Positions 7,767 to 16,795 are shown, counted from the first letter of the stretch. The stretch: 62,317 bases of DNA from JAICYJ01 sp963797565 (GCA_963797565.1 CAWCPM010000016.1:1-62317), one strand, 5' to 3'. Numbers and translations are program-made. Notes: a model not told the origin generated them from the letters alone.

Positions 7767-9035
7767 ATGCTCGTAGCCTTGACCCGCCGCCTGATTGCCG
7801 CCGTTCTGCTGCTCCTGCTCGCCTGGCCGGCGGCTGCGTCCGCGTCGGTCAAGAGCGACGTATCAGCGATCGTGGCCTCCTCCGCATTCGGCGGCCCCAC
7901 CACGGGCATCGCCATCTACGACCGCACCGCGCACCGCATCCTGTTCCGGCTGCACGAGCGCACGGAACTGAAGCCGGCGTCCAACATGAAGCTGACCACC
8001 TCCGCCGCCGCCCTGGCCGATCTGGGCATCAGCAGACGTCTCTCAACACGGGTCTATCGCACCGGCGTGCTGTCGGGCGACAAGCTGACCGGCAGCCTGT
8101 GGCTGGTCGGGGGCGGCGACCCATCGCTCTCCACCGACCTCTTCGCCAAGCGCGCATTCGGCGGCGCCGCCGGCCACCTCTCCGACCTGGCGGCGGCCGT
8201 GCGCGCGGCCGGCATCCGGCAGGTCACCGGCCGCGTCAACGGGGATGCAACGATGTTCGACAGCAAGCGAACCGGGCCGTACTGGAAGCCCTCCTACTGG
8301 CAGGACTGCCCGCCCATCTCGGCGCTGTCGGTGAACAAGAGCCTGATCTCGTACTTCGGGCCCGAGAGCTACCCGCGCCCGGTACTGCACGCGGCAACGG
8401 CCTTCCGGGGGGCGCTGAACGTGCGCGGCGTGAAGGTGGGACACGACCCGCGCACGGGTCCGCTGCCGGCCGGTGCCACGCTGGTGGCTACCGAGCCGTC
8501 GCCCCGGATCTCACGGCTGGTGCTGCTGATGAACCGCGCCTCGGACAACTACTTCGCCGAGGTGCTGAACAAGCGCGTGGCGGTGGCGGTCGGGATGGCC
8601 GGCACGATGGCCAACGGCCGCCACGAGACGCGGCGCTACCTGAACTCGATCGGCGTCAACCTGCGGGGAGCAAAGCTCTACGACGGTTCCGGCCTGTCGC
8701 CACGCGACCGCCTATCGGCGCACCAGATCCTGGCGCTCCTGAACCGCGTCAGCACCCAGAGCTACGGCAACACGCTGCGAGCATCGCTGCCGCTGGCCGG
8801 CGTCAACGGCACCCTCATCAACCGCATGCGGTCCGGCCCCGCCTACCGCAACGCGCAGGCCAAGACCGGCACGCTGGACGACGCGTCCGCCCTCTCCGGC
8901 TACGTGCACAGCCGCAACGGCCACCAGATCGTGTTCTCGATCCTGGTCAACCACCGGCGGCTGAACATCCTGGCCGCGCACAAGCTGCAGGACCGGATCG
9001 TGCAGGCGCTGGCCGGCAGCCGGCCGCGGGGCTGA
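7767..9035 (+). CDS. dacB: D-alanyl-D-alanine carboxypeptidase/endopeptidase, PBP4 (peptidase S13) family
   Basis: Secreted penicillin-binding protein acting on peptidoglycan peptide cross-links. The N-terminus is a clear signal peptide: basic TRR, a leucine-rich core, then AAASAS cleavage. Active-site motifs in order: SNMK (S-x-x-K, about residue 72), SDN (about 259) and KTG (about 366); the long insert between the first two is typical of S13. From ATG 7767 it is 422 residues. GTG 7716 gives a longer N-terminus that runs through the 16-bp hairpin and is unlikely. TATGCT at 7766-7771 lies seven bases before a TTG at 7779, so a TTG leaderless start is an alternative. Convergent with ligA. Confidence 0.9.
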   Translation: MLVALTRRLIAAVLLLLLAWPAAASASVKSDVSAIVASSAFGGPTTGIAIYDRTAHRILFRLHERTELKPASNMKLTTSAAALADLGISRRLSTRVYRTGVLSGDKLTGSLWLVGGGDPSLSTDLFAKRAFGGAAGHLSDLAAAVRAAGIRQVTGRVNGDATMFDSKRTGPYWKPSYWQDCPPISALSVNKSLISYFGPESYPRPVLHAATAFRGALNVRGVKVGHDPRTGPLPAGATLVATEPSPRISRLVLLMNRASDNYFAEVLNKRVAVAVGMAGTMANGRHETRRYLNSIGVNLRGAKLYDGSGLSPRDRLSAHQILALLNRVSTQSYGNTLRASLPLAGVNGTLINRMRSGPAYRNAQAKTGTLDDASALSGYVHSRNGHQIVFSILVNHRRLNILAAHKLQDRIVQALAGSRPRG

Positions 9036-9047
9036 GCAGGCTCAGCC
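9030..9047. terminator. Bidirectional hairpin holding both stop codons
   Basis: GGCTGAG-CAGG-CTCAGCC. The 5' arm contains the TGA of dacB and the 3' arm contains the TGA of ligA on the other strand, so the two convergent genes end inside one symmetrical hairpin. Confidence 0.55.
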
Positions 9048-11039
9048 GGCCAGCTCCGCCTCCAGCTGCTCCAGCGAGACGACCGTCACTCCCAGCTGCT
9101 CGGCCTTTGCCAGCTTCGAGCCGCCGCCCTCACCGGCCACCAGGTAGTCGGTCTTCTTCGAGACCGAGTCGGTCACCTTTGCGCCCAGCCCCTCCAGGTG
9201 CTCGCGGATCGAGTCGCGCGAATACCCCTCGATCGAGCCGGTCACCACCACCACCCTGCCGGTCAGCGGGCCCTCGGGCGCGCGCTCGCGGCGCGGTCCG
9301 CTCAGCTGCACGCCGGCCCTGCGCAGCCCCTCCACCACCTCCGCGTGCTCCTCGTCCAGGAACCAGCTCGACACGGCCTCGGCGATCACCGGGCCCACTC
9401 CCTCGGTGGCGGCGATCTGCTCCGGCGCTGCATGGGCGAGCTCCTCGACCGAGCCGAACTCGTCGGCCAGCAGCTGGGCGTTCACGAACCCGACGTGCGG
9501 GATGCCGAGCGCGAACAGCACGTTCCCGAAGGGCCTGCTCTTCGAGCGCTCGATCGACGCGATCACGTTCTCGGCCGACCGCTCCTGGAACCCCTCGAGC
9601 GGTAGCAGGTCGTCGACCGTCAGCCCGTACAGGTCGTGCGGCCGCGTGATCAGCCCCAGCTCCAGCAGCCGCGCGACCAGCTTCTCGCCGACGCCGTCGA
9701 TGTCCATCGCGCCGCGGCTGACGAAGTGCTTCAGCCACTGCAGCCCCTTGGCGGGACAGGCCCGGTTGGGGCAGCGGTGCATGACCTCGCCCGGCACCTT
9801 CACCACCGGCGTGCCGCAGGCCGGGCACTTCTCCGGCATCTTCCAGGGCCGGTGCCGCTTTCGCTTGTCGCCCTCGGCCAGGTGCGGCCCGACCACCTGC
9901 GGGATCACGTCGCCGGCCCGCTGCACGATCACGGTGTCACCCTCGCGGATGTCCTTGCGGTTGATGTCCTCCTCGTTGTGGAGCGTGGCCATCGAGACGG
10001 TGACGCCGCCCACCACCACCGGCTCCATCACGGCGTAGGGGTTGAGCGCGCCGGTGCGGCCCACGTTCACGCCGATCCGCAGCAGCTCGGTCAGCACCGT
10101 GGTGGGAGCGAACTTGAAGGCGATCGCCCAGCGCGGGTCGCGGTTGACCGACCCCAGCGCCCGCTGCTGGGCGTAGCTCGAGACCTTGACCACGCAGCCG
10201 TCGATGTCGTAGTCGATGTCCTTGCGCCGCCCCTCCCACGCCCGGCAGGCCTCCAGCGCCGACTCCACCGAGTCGTGCAGCTCGACCCGCTCGCTGGTGC
10301 GGAAGCCCTGCTCCCGCAGCCAGGCCAGCGCCTGCCAGTGCGACTCCAGCGGCAGGCCGTCGTGCGCGCCGATCTGGTAGGTGAAGACCGACAGCGGCCG
10401 CGAGGCGGTGACCGCCGGATCCTGCTGGCGCAGCGAGCCCGCCGCGGAGTTGCGTGGGTTCATGAACGTGGGCAGACCGGCCTCGGCCCGCTCCGCATTG
10501 ACTCGCTCGAATCCGGCCAGCGGCAGGTACACCTCGCCCCGCACCTCCACCATCCGCTGCTCCGGGATGCGCAGCGGGATCGAGCGGATCGTCCGCAGGT
10601 TGGCGGTCACGTCCTCGCCATGCACGCCGTCGCCGCGCGTCGCGCCGCGCACCAGCACGCCGCCCTCGTAGACCAGCGACACGGCGAGGCCGTCGATCTT
10701 CGGCTCGGTCACGAGCTGGAACGGCTCGCCCTCCCCCAGCCGGCGCACCAGCCGCTCGCCCCAGGCCAGGAACTCCTGCTCGTTCTTGGCGTTCGCCAGC
10801 GACAGCATCGGCTGCGGGTGGGCGACGGTCGCGAACTGCGTGGACGGCGGCGCCCCCACCCGCTGGGTGGGCGAGTCCGGCGTGACCAGCTCCGGGTGCT
10901 CGGCCTCCAGCTGCAGCAGCTCGCGCAGCAGGGCGTCGTACTCGGCGTCGTCGATCGACGGCTGATCGAGCACGTGGTAGCGGTGGTTGGCCTCGTTGAT
11001 GCGGTCGCGCAGCTCGGCCGCCCGCTGCTCGCCGCTCAT
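9042..11039 (-). CDS. ligA: NAD-dependent DNA ligase LigA
   Basis: 665 residues, normal length. Order: Ia domain (HRYHVLD), nucleotidyltransferase domain with the adenylated lysine in TEPKIDG (about residue 113), OB fold, a four-cysteine zinc finger (CPACG...CPNRACP, about 405-430), HhH repeats and a C-terminal BRCT domain (TGRVVVVTGSIEGYSR...). It seals nicks in replication and repair using NAD. The start ATG 11037-11039 overlaps the stop of the HAD phosphatase gene by four bases (ATGA), so the two are coupled. Confidence 0.97.
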   Translation of the reverse strand: MSGEQRAAELRDRINEANHRYHVLDQPSIDDAEYDALLRELLQLEAEHPELVTPDSPTQRVGAPPSTQFATVAHPQPMLSLANAKNEQEFLAWGERLVRRLGEGEPFQLVTEPKIDGLAVSLVYEGGVLVRGATRGDGVHGEDVTANLRTIRSIPLRIPEQRMVEVRGEVYLPLAGFERVNAERAEAGLPTFMNPRNSAAGSLRQQDPAVTASRPLSVFTYQIGAHDGLPLESHWQALAWLREQGFRTSERVELHDSVESALEACRAWEGRRKDIDYDIDGCVVKVSSYAQQRALGSVNRDPRWAIAFKFAPTTVLTELLRIGVNVGRTGALNPYAVMEPVVVGGVTVSMATLHNEEDINRKDIREGDTVIVQRAGDVIPQVVGPHLAEGDKRKRHRPWKMPEKCPACGTPVVKVPGEVMHRCPNRACPAKGLQWLKHFVSRGAMDIDGVGEKLVARLLELGLITRPHDLYGLTVDDLLPLEGFQERSAENVIASIERSKSRPFGNVLFALGIPHVGFVNAQLLADEFGSVEELAHAAPEQIAATEGVGPVIAEAVSSWFLDEEHAEVVEGLRRAGVQLSGPRRERAPEGPLTGRVVVVTGSIEGYSRDSIREHLEGLGAKVTDSVSKKTDYLVAGEGGGSKLAKAEQLGVTVVSLEQLEAELAG

Positions 11040-11671
11040 GCCGCCACCTCGCCCGGCGACTCGAACACCAGGTCGGGACGCTCGGCCAGCAGCTGCTCGC
11101 GCGGGAAGATGTCGCCCCACATGGCCGCGGCGGCCGTGACGCCGGCGCCGTGCGCGGCGCGGAGGTCGAACGGCGAGTCACCCACATACACCGCCGCGCC
11201 CGGCTCGGCGCTGAGCTCGCGCAGCGCGAACAGCAGCGGAGCCGGGTCGGGCTTGTGGGCCTCGGTGTCCTCCTTGGCAACGATCACCTCGAACAGCGAC
11301 CGCTCCAGCCCCAGGCAATCGATCCCCAGCTCGAGCGTCGAGCGGATCTTGGCCGTGACGATGCCCAGGCGCGCCCCGCCCGCGCTCAGGCGCCGCAGCA
11401 TCTCGGGGACGCCGTCGAACCCGGTCAGCAGCTCGGCGTGGGCGGTCTGGTTGTGCGCCACGTACACCTCGAACAGCTCGTCCGCGCGCTCGCCGGCCAG
11501 GTTCCGCGCCTGCTGCTCGAGCGTCAGGCCGATCCCGGCCCGCAGCACGTCGTCGTCGGGCACCGCGCCCAGCACGCGCTGCGCGGCGTACCGGAAGGAG
11601 GCCAGGATCAGCGCCTCCGAGTCGGCCAGCGTCCCGTCGAAGTCGAAAAGCCATACAGAATGCTCGGACAT
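11036..11671 (-). CDS. HAD-superfamily phosphatase (phosphoglycolate phosphatase/PpaX-like)
   Basis: 211 residues. HAD motif I is FDFDGTLADSE near the N-terminus, motif II lies around GIVTAK, the motif III lysine is in AHKPDP, and motif IV is YVGDSPFDLRAA. The helical cap after motif I places it with subclass I phosphoglycolate phosphatase or pyrophosphatase-like enzymes, but the substrate cannot be read from sequence. ATG 11683, four codons upstream, is an alternative start. Directly upstream of and overlapping ligA; divergent from the histidine phosphatase gene. Confidence 0.85.
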   Translation of the reverse strand: MSEHSVWLFDFDGTLADSEALILASFRYAAQRVLGAVPDDDVLRAGIGLTLEQQARNLAGERADELFEVYVAHNQTAHAELLTGFDGVPEMLRRLSAGGARLGIVTAKIRSTLELGIDCLGLERSLFEVIVAKEDTEAHKPDPAPLLFALRELSAEPGAAVYVGDSPFDLRAAHGAGVTAAAAMWGDIFPREQLLAERPDLVFESPGEVAA

Positions 11672-11681
11672 GGGTGACGGC

Positions 11682-11687
11682 ATCGTA
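11682..11687 (-). promoter_or_regulatory. -10 element for HAD-ligA unit
   Basis: TACGAT (preceded by TT) ends ten bases before ATG 11671 on the minus strand; no ribosome binding site is present. Near-leaderless start. Confidence 0.4.
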
Positions 11688-11732
11688 AATCGATGGTCTG
11701 ATGTCGGCGTCACGCCCCATAAATCTGACTGG

Positions 11733-11738
11733 TACGGT
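11733..11738 (+). promoter_or_regulatory. -10 element for histidine phosphatase gene (leaderless)
   Basis: TACGGT six bases before GTG 11745, so +1 should fall on the start codon. Confidence 0.4.
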
Positions 11739-11744
11739 GCGCGC

Positions 11745-12359
11745 GTGACCGCGCCCCGCACGCTGCTCCTGATCCGACACGGCGAGACGGTCTGGAACGC
11801 CGAGCGGCGGTTCACGACACACAGCGACGTACCGCTCAGCGAGGTCGGGCTGGCGCAGGCCGCCGCCGCGGCGTCGGCGCTCGCAGCCACCGCGATCGAC
11901 CGCATCTACAGCTCGCCGCTGCAGCGGGCCCGCGTGACGGCCGAGATGATCGCCGCGCGCCAGCCGAGCCGGCCGGCGGTGGTCGCCGACGACCGGCTGA
12001 CCGAGATCGACGCCGGGCCGTTCGACGGCATGACCGAGGACGAGCTGCGGTCGGGGTCGATGGCGGACGACTATGCCCGCTGGCACACCGACGACGATCC
12101 CGAGTTCTGCGAGGGCGCGGAGACCTTCGACGCTGCGCTGGCGCGGGCGACGGCGTTCCTGGACGAGCACGCCGGCGAGACCGGCACCACGCTGGTGGTC
12201 AGCCACGGCTCGCTGACACGGCTGATCGTGTCCAGCTACTTCCTGGGCGGACCGCCTCCGCTGCACCGGCGACTGTGGCTGGACAACTGCCGGATGGCGG
12301 TGGTCGAGTGGCGCGACGGCCTGCCCAAGATCACCGGCTTCAACGTGGCGGCTCCGTAG
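11745..12359 (+). CDS. Histidine phosphatase family protein (phosphoglycerate mutase-like)
   Basis: 204 residues from GTG 11745. The phosphohistidine signature LIRHGETVWN lies at the N-terminus, and the C-terminal second histidine in VVSHGSLTRL completes the RHG/H pair. ERRFTTHSDVPLSEVG and SSPLQRARVTAEMIA are typical of the branch-1 cofactor-independent mutase/phosphatase group. The exact substrate (sugar phosphate, alpha-ribazole phosphate or other) is not determinable. It ends two bases before surE, which is convergent. Confidence 0.9.
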   Translation: MTAPRTLLLIRHGETVWNAERRFTTHSDVPLSEVGLAQAAAAASALAATAIDRIYSSPLQRARVTAEMIAARQPSRPAVVADDRLTEIDAGPFDGMTEDELRSGSMADDYARWHTDDDPEFCEGAETFDAALARATAFLDEHAGETGTTLVVSHGSLTRLIVSSYFLGGPPPLHRRLWLDNCRMAVVEWRDGLPKITGFNVAAP

Positions 12360-12361
12360 GT

Positions 12362-13132
12362 CTAGAGGCTCCAGTGACCCAGCGCCTCGATGCCCGACGT
12401 GCTGGTCAGGTCGAGGTGGATCGGCGTGATCGCGATCTTGCCCTCGGCGATCGCCCGGAAGTCGGTGCCGGGCTCGTCGTGGTAGGACGGCTCGTCGCCG
12501 TAGATGCGGTAGCGGCGGTGCCCGGCCGCGTCGGCCTCCTGCTCCAGCGTGTCCGCGTAGATGCGCTTGCCCAGCCTGCCCACCGCCACCCCGTCGGGCT
12601 GCGACGGCACGTTCACGTTCAGCACCGTGCCGGCCGGCAGCCCGTGCTCGATCACGCGCCCCACCAGCTCGCCCAGGAAGTCAGCCGCCGGCCCGAAGTC
12701 GTAGTCCTCGTGCCGCCGGAAGTCGGAGCCCGATGCGGTGGGCGCGCCCTGGGAGATCGCGATGCCCTGGATGCCCAGCAGGATGCCCTCGAAGGCGGCC
12801 GCCACCGTGCCCGAGTAGGTGACGTCGTCGCCCAGGTTGTAGCCGTAGTTGATGCCGGACACGATCAGGTCGGGCCGCTCGCCGACCAGCCCCAGCTCGC
12901 CGAAGCGGACGCAGTCGACCGGCGTGCCGTCGGTGGCGAATCCGGTGCTGCCGTCGCGCAACTCCACCTCGGCCACGGTCAACGGACGGTCGATGGTGAT
13001 GCTGCGCGCGGAGCCGCTGCGGTTGGAGTCGGGAGCGATCACGGAGACGCTGCCGTGCCGCTCCAGCGCCTGCTTGGCCTCGAACAGGCCGCGCGAGGTG
13101 ATGCCGTCGTCGTTGGTGAGCAGGATGTGCAC
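12362..13132 (-). CDS. surE: 5'/3'-nucleotidase SurE
   Basis: 256 residues from GTG 13130-13132. The N-terminal LLTNDDGI holds the metal-binding Asp pair and is diagnostic; APDSNRSGSARSIT and IVSGINYGYNLG supply the other active-site loops. SurE dephosphorylates nucleoside 5'/3'-monophosphates and is linked to stationary-phase survival. The leaderless-type -10 seven bases upstream supports this start over upstream in-frame codons. Confidence 0.95.
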   Translation of the reverse strand: MHILLTNDDGITSRGLFEAKQALERHGSVSVIAPDSNRSGSARSITIDRPLTVAEVELRDGSTGFATDGTPVDCVRFGELGLVGERPDLIVSGINYGYNLGDDVTYSGTVAAAFEGILLGIQGIAISQGAPTASGSDFRRHEDYDFGPAADFLGELVGRVIEHGLPAGTVLNVNVPSQPDGVAVGRLGKRIYADTLEQEADAAGHRRYRIYGDEPSYHDEPGTDFRAIAEGKIAITPIHLDLTSTSGIEALGHWSL

Positions 13133-13139
13133 GGGCCTC

Positions 13140-13145
13140 AGTCTA
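13140..13145 (-). promoter_or_regulatory. -10 element for surE (leaderless)
   Basis: TAGACT on the minus strand, seven bases before GTG 13132, with no ribosome binding site between them. Confidence 0.4.
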
Positions 13146-13230
13146 CGGCCTGCCTCGTGCACCGAGACAGCCGTTCCGCGCGACCGCGAACCGCCGTGGC
13201 ACTTCCGTGACAGGTCGTGAATTTATTGGA

Positions 13231-13243
13231 GTCAAACACCGCA
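13231..13243. repeat. Copy of the GTCAAACACCGCA motif
   Basis: Identical 13 bases occur at 38298-38310 beside the REP-associated transposase gene, there as part of a perfect palindrome. This copy is only half-palindromic. It lies in the 150-base gap between truA and surE, which otherwise has only GC-rich short repeats of CCGTGACG. Confidence 0.3.
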
Positions 13244-13285
13244 CCCTCGGGTCGGAGCCGGCGGTGACGCCTCCGTGACGGGTCG

Positions 13286-13991
13286 TTACCGGATCGGGCC
13301 GTAGTCGACCGCGACCAGGGTCAGCCCCTGCGGCGGCGCGGTGCGCCCGGCATCGCCACGCGGCCGGCCCTCGCAGCAGCCGCCGGAACCGCTCCGGGTC
13401 TGGGTCCTCCAGCATCGTCCCCACCAGCACCCGCACCATGTGGCGGAGGAACGCGTTGGCGGTGATCCGGAACTCGTACCGCCCGTCCTCGATTGACCAG
13501 GCGGCGGCCAGCACCGTTCGCTCGAAGAACACGTGCTTCGTCTCGGTGGGCGTGAATGACCGGAAGTCGTGGCGGCCCACAATCACCTCGGCGCAGGCCG
13601 CCAGCGCAGCGTCGTCCATCCTCCGCACCCGGTGCAGCTGGAAGCGGGCAAGGAACGGGTCGGCGGCCGGGGCGGTCTCGATCCGGTAGACGTAGCTGCG
13701 CGAGACCGCGTCTGCGCGGGCGTCGAAGCCGTCCGACGCCTGCACCAGGTCGCGCACGGCGATATCGGACGGAAGCTTGCTGTTGACGGCGCGCTCGTGC
13801 AGCATCCGCGCCGCGTCGAACGAGACCACGTTCGCCGCGGCGTGCACGCCGGCGTCGGTGCGGCCCGCCACCCGCAGATCCGCGCCGCCCACGGCTGCCG
13901 ACAGCGCCGCCGACACGGTCGGGACATCCGGCTGCGGCGCCCAGCCGCGGTACGCGGTGCCGTCGTAGGCCACCGTCGCGCGCAGGCGCAT
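13286..13991 (-). CDS. truA: tRNA pseudouridine synthase A, with an apparent +1 frameshift
   Basis: Forms pseudouridine at positions 38-40 of tRNA anticodon arms. The catalytic aspartate is in GRTDAGVHA, with YDGTAYRGWAPQP at the N-terminus and FLRHMVRVLVG near the C-terminus. After DPERFRRLLRG the frame is lost: deleting one base of the GG at plus-strand 13366-13367 restores RPRGDAG... and the conserved end LVAVDYGPIR, with TAA at 13286-13288 (234 residues). Without that correction the frame reads into unrelated sequence to 13143. The start ATG overlaps the upstream stop (TGATG). Being near-universal, it is more likely mis-sequenced than dead. Confidence 0.9.
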
Positions 13992-14425
13992 CAGTCCGGC
14001 GGGCCTACGCGGAACTCACGCAGGGCGGCGGCGAACGTGCCGCGCAGCCCGTCGAAGTCCGCGTCCGGCGCCGAGGCGATGATCGCGTAGCCGACCCCGT
14101 CGACCAGCAAGCACCACATGCGCTGACGCATGACGCGGTCGTCGTAGCGCCACCGGTACGTGCGCCGCACCGCAGGGTGACCGGAGACGGTCGTCTCGCG
14201 GTCGTCCAGCAGGTCGATGCCCTCGAACCCCGCGCGCACGGCGGCATCCTGCAGGGACGCATACCGGGCCAGCGTGGTGCCGCCGTCGACGTCGTCCATG
14301 GTCACGACCAGCGAGGGCGAGCCCTCGCCGTCGTCGGGGCCGACGTAGGTCAGCACCGAGCGATCGACCCAGCCCGGCGGCAGGCCGAGGGTGACGCTAC
14401 GCGCGCGCGACCGGCTCGTGGTCAA
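13991..14425 (-). CDS. Hypothetical protein, possibly DUF1795/PsbP-like
   Basis: 144 residues from a TTG at 14425 that overlaps the end of rplQ by 29 bases; an internal start is possible. LGLPPGWVDRSVLTYVGP and the later RTYRWRYDDRVMRQRMWCLLVDGVGYAIIASAP resemble the DcrB/DUF1795 pattern of small beta-sandwich proteins. That is a guess from pattern. It has no signal peptide. It lies at the tail of the ribosomal superoperon and directly overlaps truA, so it is probably co-transcribed. Confidence 0.6.
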   Translation of the reverse strand: MTTSRSRARSVTLGLPPGWVDRSVLTYVGPDDGEGSPSLVVTMDDVDGGTTLARYASLQDAAVRAGFEGIDLLDDRETTVSGHPAVRRTYRWRYDDRVMRQRMWCLLVDGVGYAIIASAPDADFDGLRGTFAAALREFRVGPPD

Positions 14426-14777
14426 CGAGCTCGATGTAGGCCATCGGCGCGGCGTCGCCCAGCCGCGGGCCCAGCTTGACGATGCGCGTGTACCCGCCCG
14501 GCCGCTCGGTGAAGCGGGGGGCGACCTCGTGAAACAGCCTGTGCACGCTGTCCTTGCTGCGCAGGTAGGCGACCGCCTGCCGCTGTGCGGCCACGTCGCC
14601 CGGGTCCTTGCGGGCGAGCGTGATCAGCTTCTCCGCGATCGGCCGCAGCTCCTTGGCCTTGGCCTCGGTGGTCCTGATGCGGCCGTGCTCGAACAGCGAG
14701 CCCGCCATGTTCGAGAACAGGGCCTTGCGGTGAGACGCGTCGCGCCCCAGCTTGCGGCCTTTGCGGCGGTGCCTCAT
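14397..14777 (-). CDS. rplQ: 50S ribosomal protein L17
   Basis: 126 residues. MRHRRKGRKLGRDASHRKALFSN is the invariant L17 opening, and RTTEAKAKELRPIAEKLITLA follows. L17 sits at the exit side of the large subunit. Last ribosomal protein gene of the superoperon, three bases after rpoA, in the usual alpha-operon order. Confidence 0.97.
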   Translation of the reverse strand: MRHRRKGRKLGRDASHRKALFSNMAGSLFEHGRIRTTEAKAKELRPIAEKLITLARKDPGDVAAQRQAVAYLRSKDSVHRLFHEVAPRFTERPGGYTRIVKLGPRLGDAAPMAYIELVDHEPVARA

Positions 14778-14780
14778 TGC

Positions 14781-15728
14781 CTACTCGGCTCCCCGCAGCG
14801 TGAGACCGTGAGCGGCCAGGGTCTCCTTGACCTCTTCGATCGACTTCTTGCCGAAGTTCGGAATCGCAGCCAGCTCGGCCTCGGTCTTGGCGACCAGGTC
14901 GCCGATCGTCTCGATGCCGACCCGCTTCAGGCAGTTGTAGCTGCGCACGCCCAGCTCCAGCTCCTCGATCAGGATGTTCTCCATGCCGTGGGCGCTGGGG
15001 GCGGCCACCTCGGCGCCACCGCCCTCGGGGCGGATCGCCAGCTCGGCGGCATCGATGTCGGTGAAGATCGACAGGTAGCGGATCAGCAGCTCGGCGGCGT
15101 CCTTGACGGCGTCCTTGGGCGTCATCGAGCCGTCGGTGGTGACCTCGAGCTTGAGCTTGTCGAAGTCGGTGCGCTGCCCGACGCGGGCGGCGTCGACGTC
15201 GTAGGAGACGCGCCGCACCGGCGAGAAGATCGAGTCCACCGGGATCACCCCGATCGTGGTCTCGGGACCCTTGTTGCCGTCGGCGGGGACGTACCCGCGT
15301 CCGCGTGCGATGGTCAGCGTCATCTCGAAGCGGGCACCCGCGCCGAGGTTGCAGATCTCGAGGTTCGGGTTCAGGATCTCGAGGTCGGCGGGCGCCTCGA
15401 TGTCGGATGCGCGCACCACCCCGGGGCCGTCCTTCTGCACCTGCACCTCGACCTCGCCCGACTCGCCGTGCAGCTTGCAGATCAGGTTCTTGAGGTTGAG
15501 GATGATGTCGGTGACGTCCTCGCGGACGCCCGGCACCGAGGTGAACTCGTGGGCGACGCCCTCGATCTTGACCGAGGTGACGGCGGCACCCTCCAGCGCG
15601 GACAGAAGCACGCGCCGCAGGCTGTTGCCGAAGGTGTATCCGAAGCCGCGATCGAGCGGCTCGACGACGAACGTGCCGGACTGGTCGCCGACGTCTTCGG
15701 ATGTGATCTTGGGAATGAAATCAAGCAT
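14781..15728 (-). CDS. rpoA: RNA polymerase alpha subunit
   Basis: 315 residues. The N-terminal assembly domain has GFGYTFGNSLRRVLLS near residue 28. An acidic linker leads to the C-terminal domain (from about 245: LGVRSYNCLKRVGIETIGDL, then IPNFGKKSIEEVKE), which contacts UP elements and activators. Order rpsM-rpsK-rpsD-rpoA-rplQ is the standard alpha operon. Confidence 0.98.
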   Translation of the reverse strand: MLDFIPKITSEDVGDQSGTFVVEPLDRGFGYTFGNSLRRVLLSALEGAAVTSVKIEGVAHEFTSVPGVREDVTDIILNLKNLICKLHGESGEVEVQVQKDGPGVVRASDIEAPADLEILNPNLEICNLGAGARFEMTLTIARGRGYVPADGNKGPETTIGVIPVDSIFSPVRRVSYDVDAARVGQRTDFDKLKLEVTTDGSMTPKDAVKDAAELLIRYLSIFTDIDAAELAIRPEGGGAEVAAPSAHGMENILIEELELGVRSYNCLKRVGIETIGDLVAKTEAELAAIPNFGKKSIEEVKETLAAHGLTLRGAE

Positions 15729-15752
15729 GTTTGTGCAATCGCCCCTTGGTTC

Positions 15753-16373
15753 TTACTTGGAATAGAGCTCGACGATCAGCTGTTCCTGCACCGGCGTGTC
15801 GATGTCCACGCGGTCGGGGAGCCGAAGCACCTTGCCCGTGAGATTGTCATGGTCGGCCTGCAGCCACGGCGATACCGACGCGGTCAGGTCTGTCGCGTCG
15901 GTGACCGTCGCCTTGGCGGCGGCGGCCTCGCGCAGCGCGATCACGTCGTCCTCCCCGACCTGGAAGGACGGGATGTTGACGCGCTTGCCGTTCACCTCGA
16001 AGTGCCCGTGGCGCACCAGCTGGCGGGCCTGCGAGCGCGACGCCGCGAACCCGAGCCGGTAGACGACGTTGTCCAGCCGCAGCTCCAGCATCCGCAGCAG
16101 GTTCTCGCCCGTAATGCCGCTGCGCTGGCTGGCCTTCTCGTAGTACGAGCGGAACTGCCTCTCGAGGATGCCGTAGTAGCGGCGCGCCTTCTGCTTCTCG
16201 CGCAGCTGCAGCAGGTACTCGGACTGCTTGGTGCGGCCGCGGCCGTGCTCGCCCGGCGGGTAGGCCCGGCGCTCGATGGCGCACTTCTCCGTCAGGCAGC
16301 GCTCGCCCTTGAGAAACAGCTTCATGTTCTCGCGGCGGCACTGCTTGCACTTGGGTCCGATCATGCGGGCCAT
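15753..16373 (-). CDS. rpsD: 30S ribosomal protein S4
   Basis: 206 residues. It has the zinc-binding N-terminus of the C+ form: CKQCRREN...GERCLTEKC. RQLVRHGHFEVNGKRVNIPSFQV is the S4/RNA-binding domain. The start ATG 16371-16373 overlaps the TAA of rpsK by one base. S4 nucleates 30S assembly and often autoregulates the alpha operon; no leader element is evident here. Confidence 0.97.
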   Translation of the reverse strand: MARMIGPKCKQCRRENMKLFLKGERCLTEKCAIERRAYPPGEHGRGRTKQSEYLLQLREKQKARRYYGILERQFRSYYEKASQRSGITGENLLRMLELRLDNVVYRLGFAASRSQARQLVRHGHFEVNGKRVNIPSFQVGEDDVIALREAAAAKATVTDATDLTASVSPWLQADHDNLTGKVLRLPDRVDIDTPVQEQLIVELYSK

Positions 16374-16780
16374 TAGACGCGCCTTCGCTTCCGCTGGCGC
16401 ACGCCGTTGTGAGCCTGCGGCGTCACGTCCTTGACGCCCATCACCTCGAGGCCGGCGGCCTGCAGCGACCGGATCGCGGTCTCGCGCCCCGAGCCGGGGC
16501 CCTTGACGAACACCTCGACCTTCTGGAGGCCGTGCTCCATGCCCTCGCGGGCGGCGGCGTCGGCCGTTACCTGCGCCGCAAAGGGCGTCGACTTGCGCGA
16601 CCCCTTGAAACCGACGGCGCCGGCGCTCTTCCACACGATCACGTTGCCCTCCTTGTCGGTGAGGGCGACGAGCGTGTTGTTGAATGAGGTCTTGATGTGC
16701 GCCTGGCCGATCGCAACGTTCTTGCGGGCCTTGCGACGGACGCGGCCACGGGTGCCGCCTCTACGTGGTGCTGGGGGCAT
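16373..16780 (-). CDS. rpsK: 30S ribosomal protein S11
   Basis: 135 residues. GQAHIKTSFNNTLVALTDKEGN and KGPGSGRETAIRSLQAAGL are the platform-protein signatures. The C-terminus NGVRQRKRRRV is normal. Between rpsM and rpsD. Confidence 0.97.
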   Translation of the reverse strand: MPPAPRRGGTRGRVRRKARKNVAIGQAHIKTSFNNTLVALTDKEGNVIVWKSAGAVGFKGSRKSTPFAAQVTADAAAREGMEHGLQKVEVFVKGPGSGRETAIRSLQAAGLEVMGVKDVTPQAHNGVRQRKRRRV

Positions 16781-16795
16781 TCAGTCCTTTCCTGA

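Noticed and set aside
9636..11745. Very long plus-strand open frame antisense to ligA
   Set aside because: It is the reverse shadow of ligA and the HAD gene; only its end (from GTG 11745) is a real gene.
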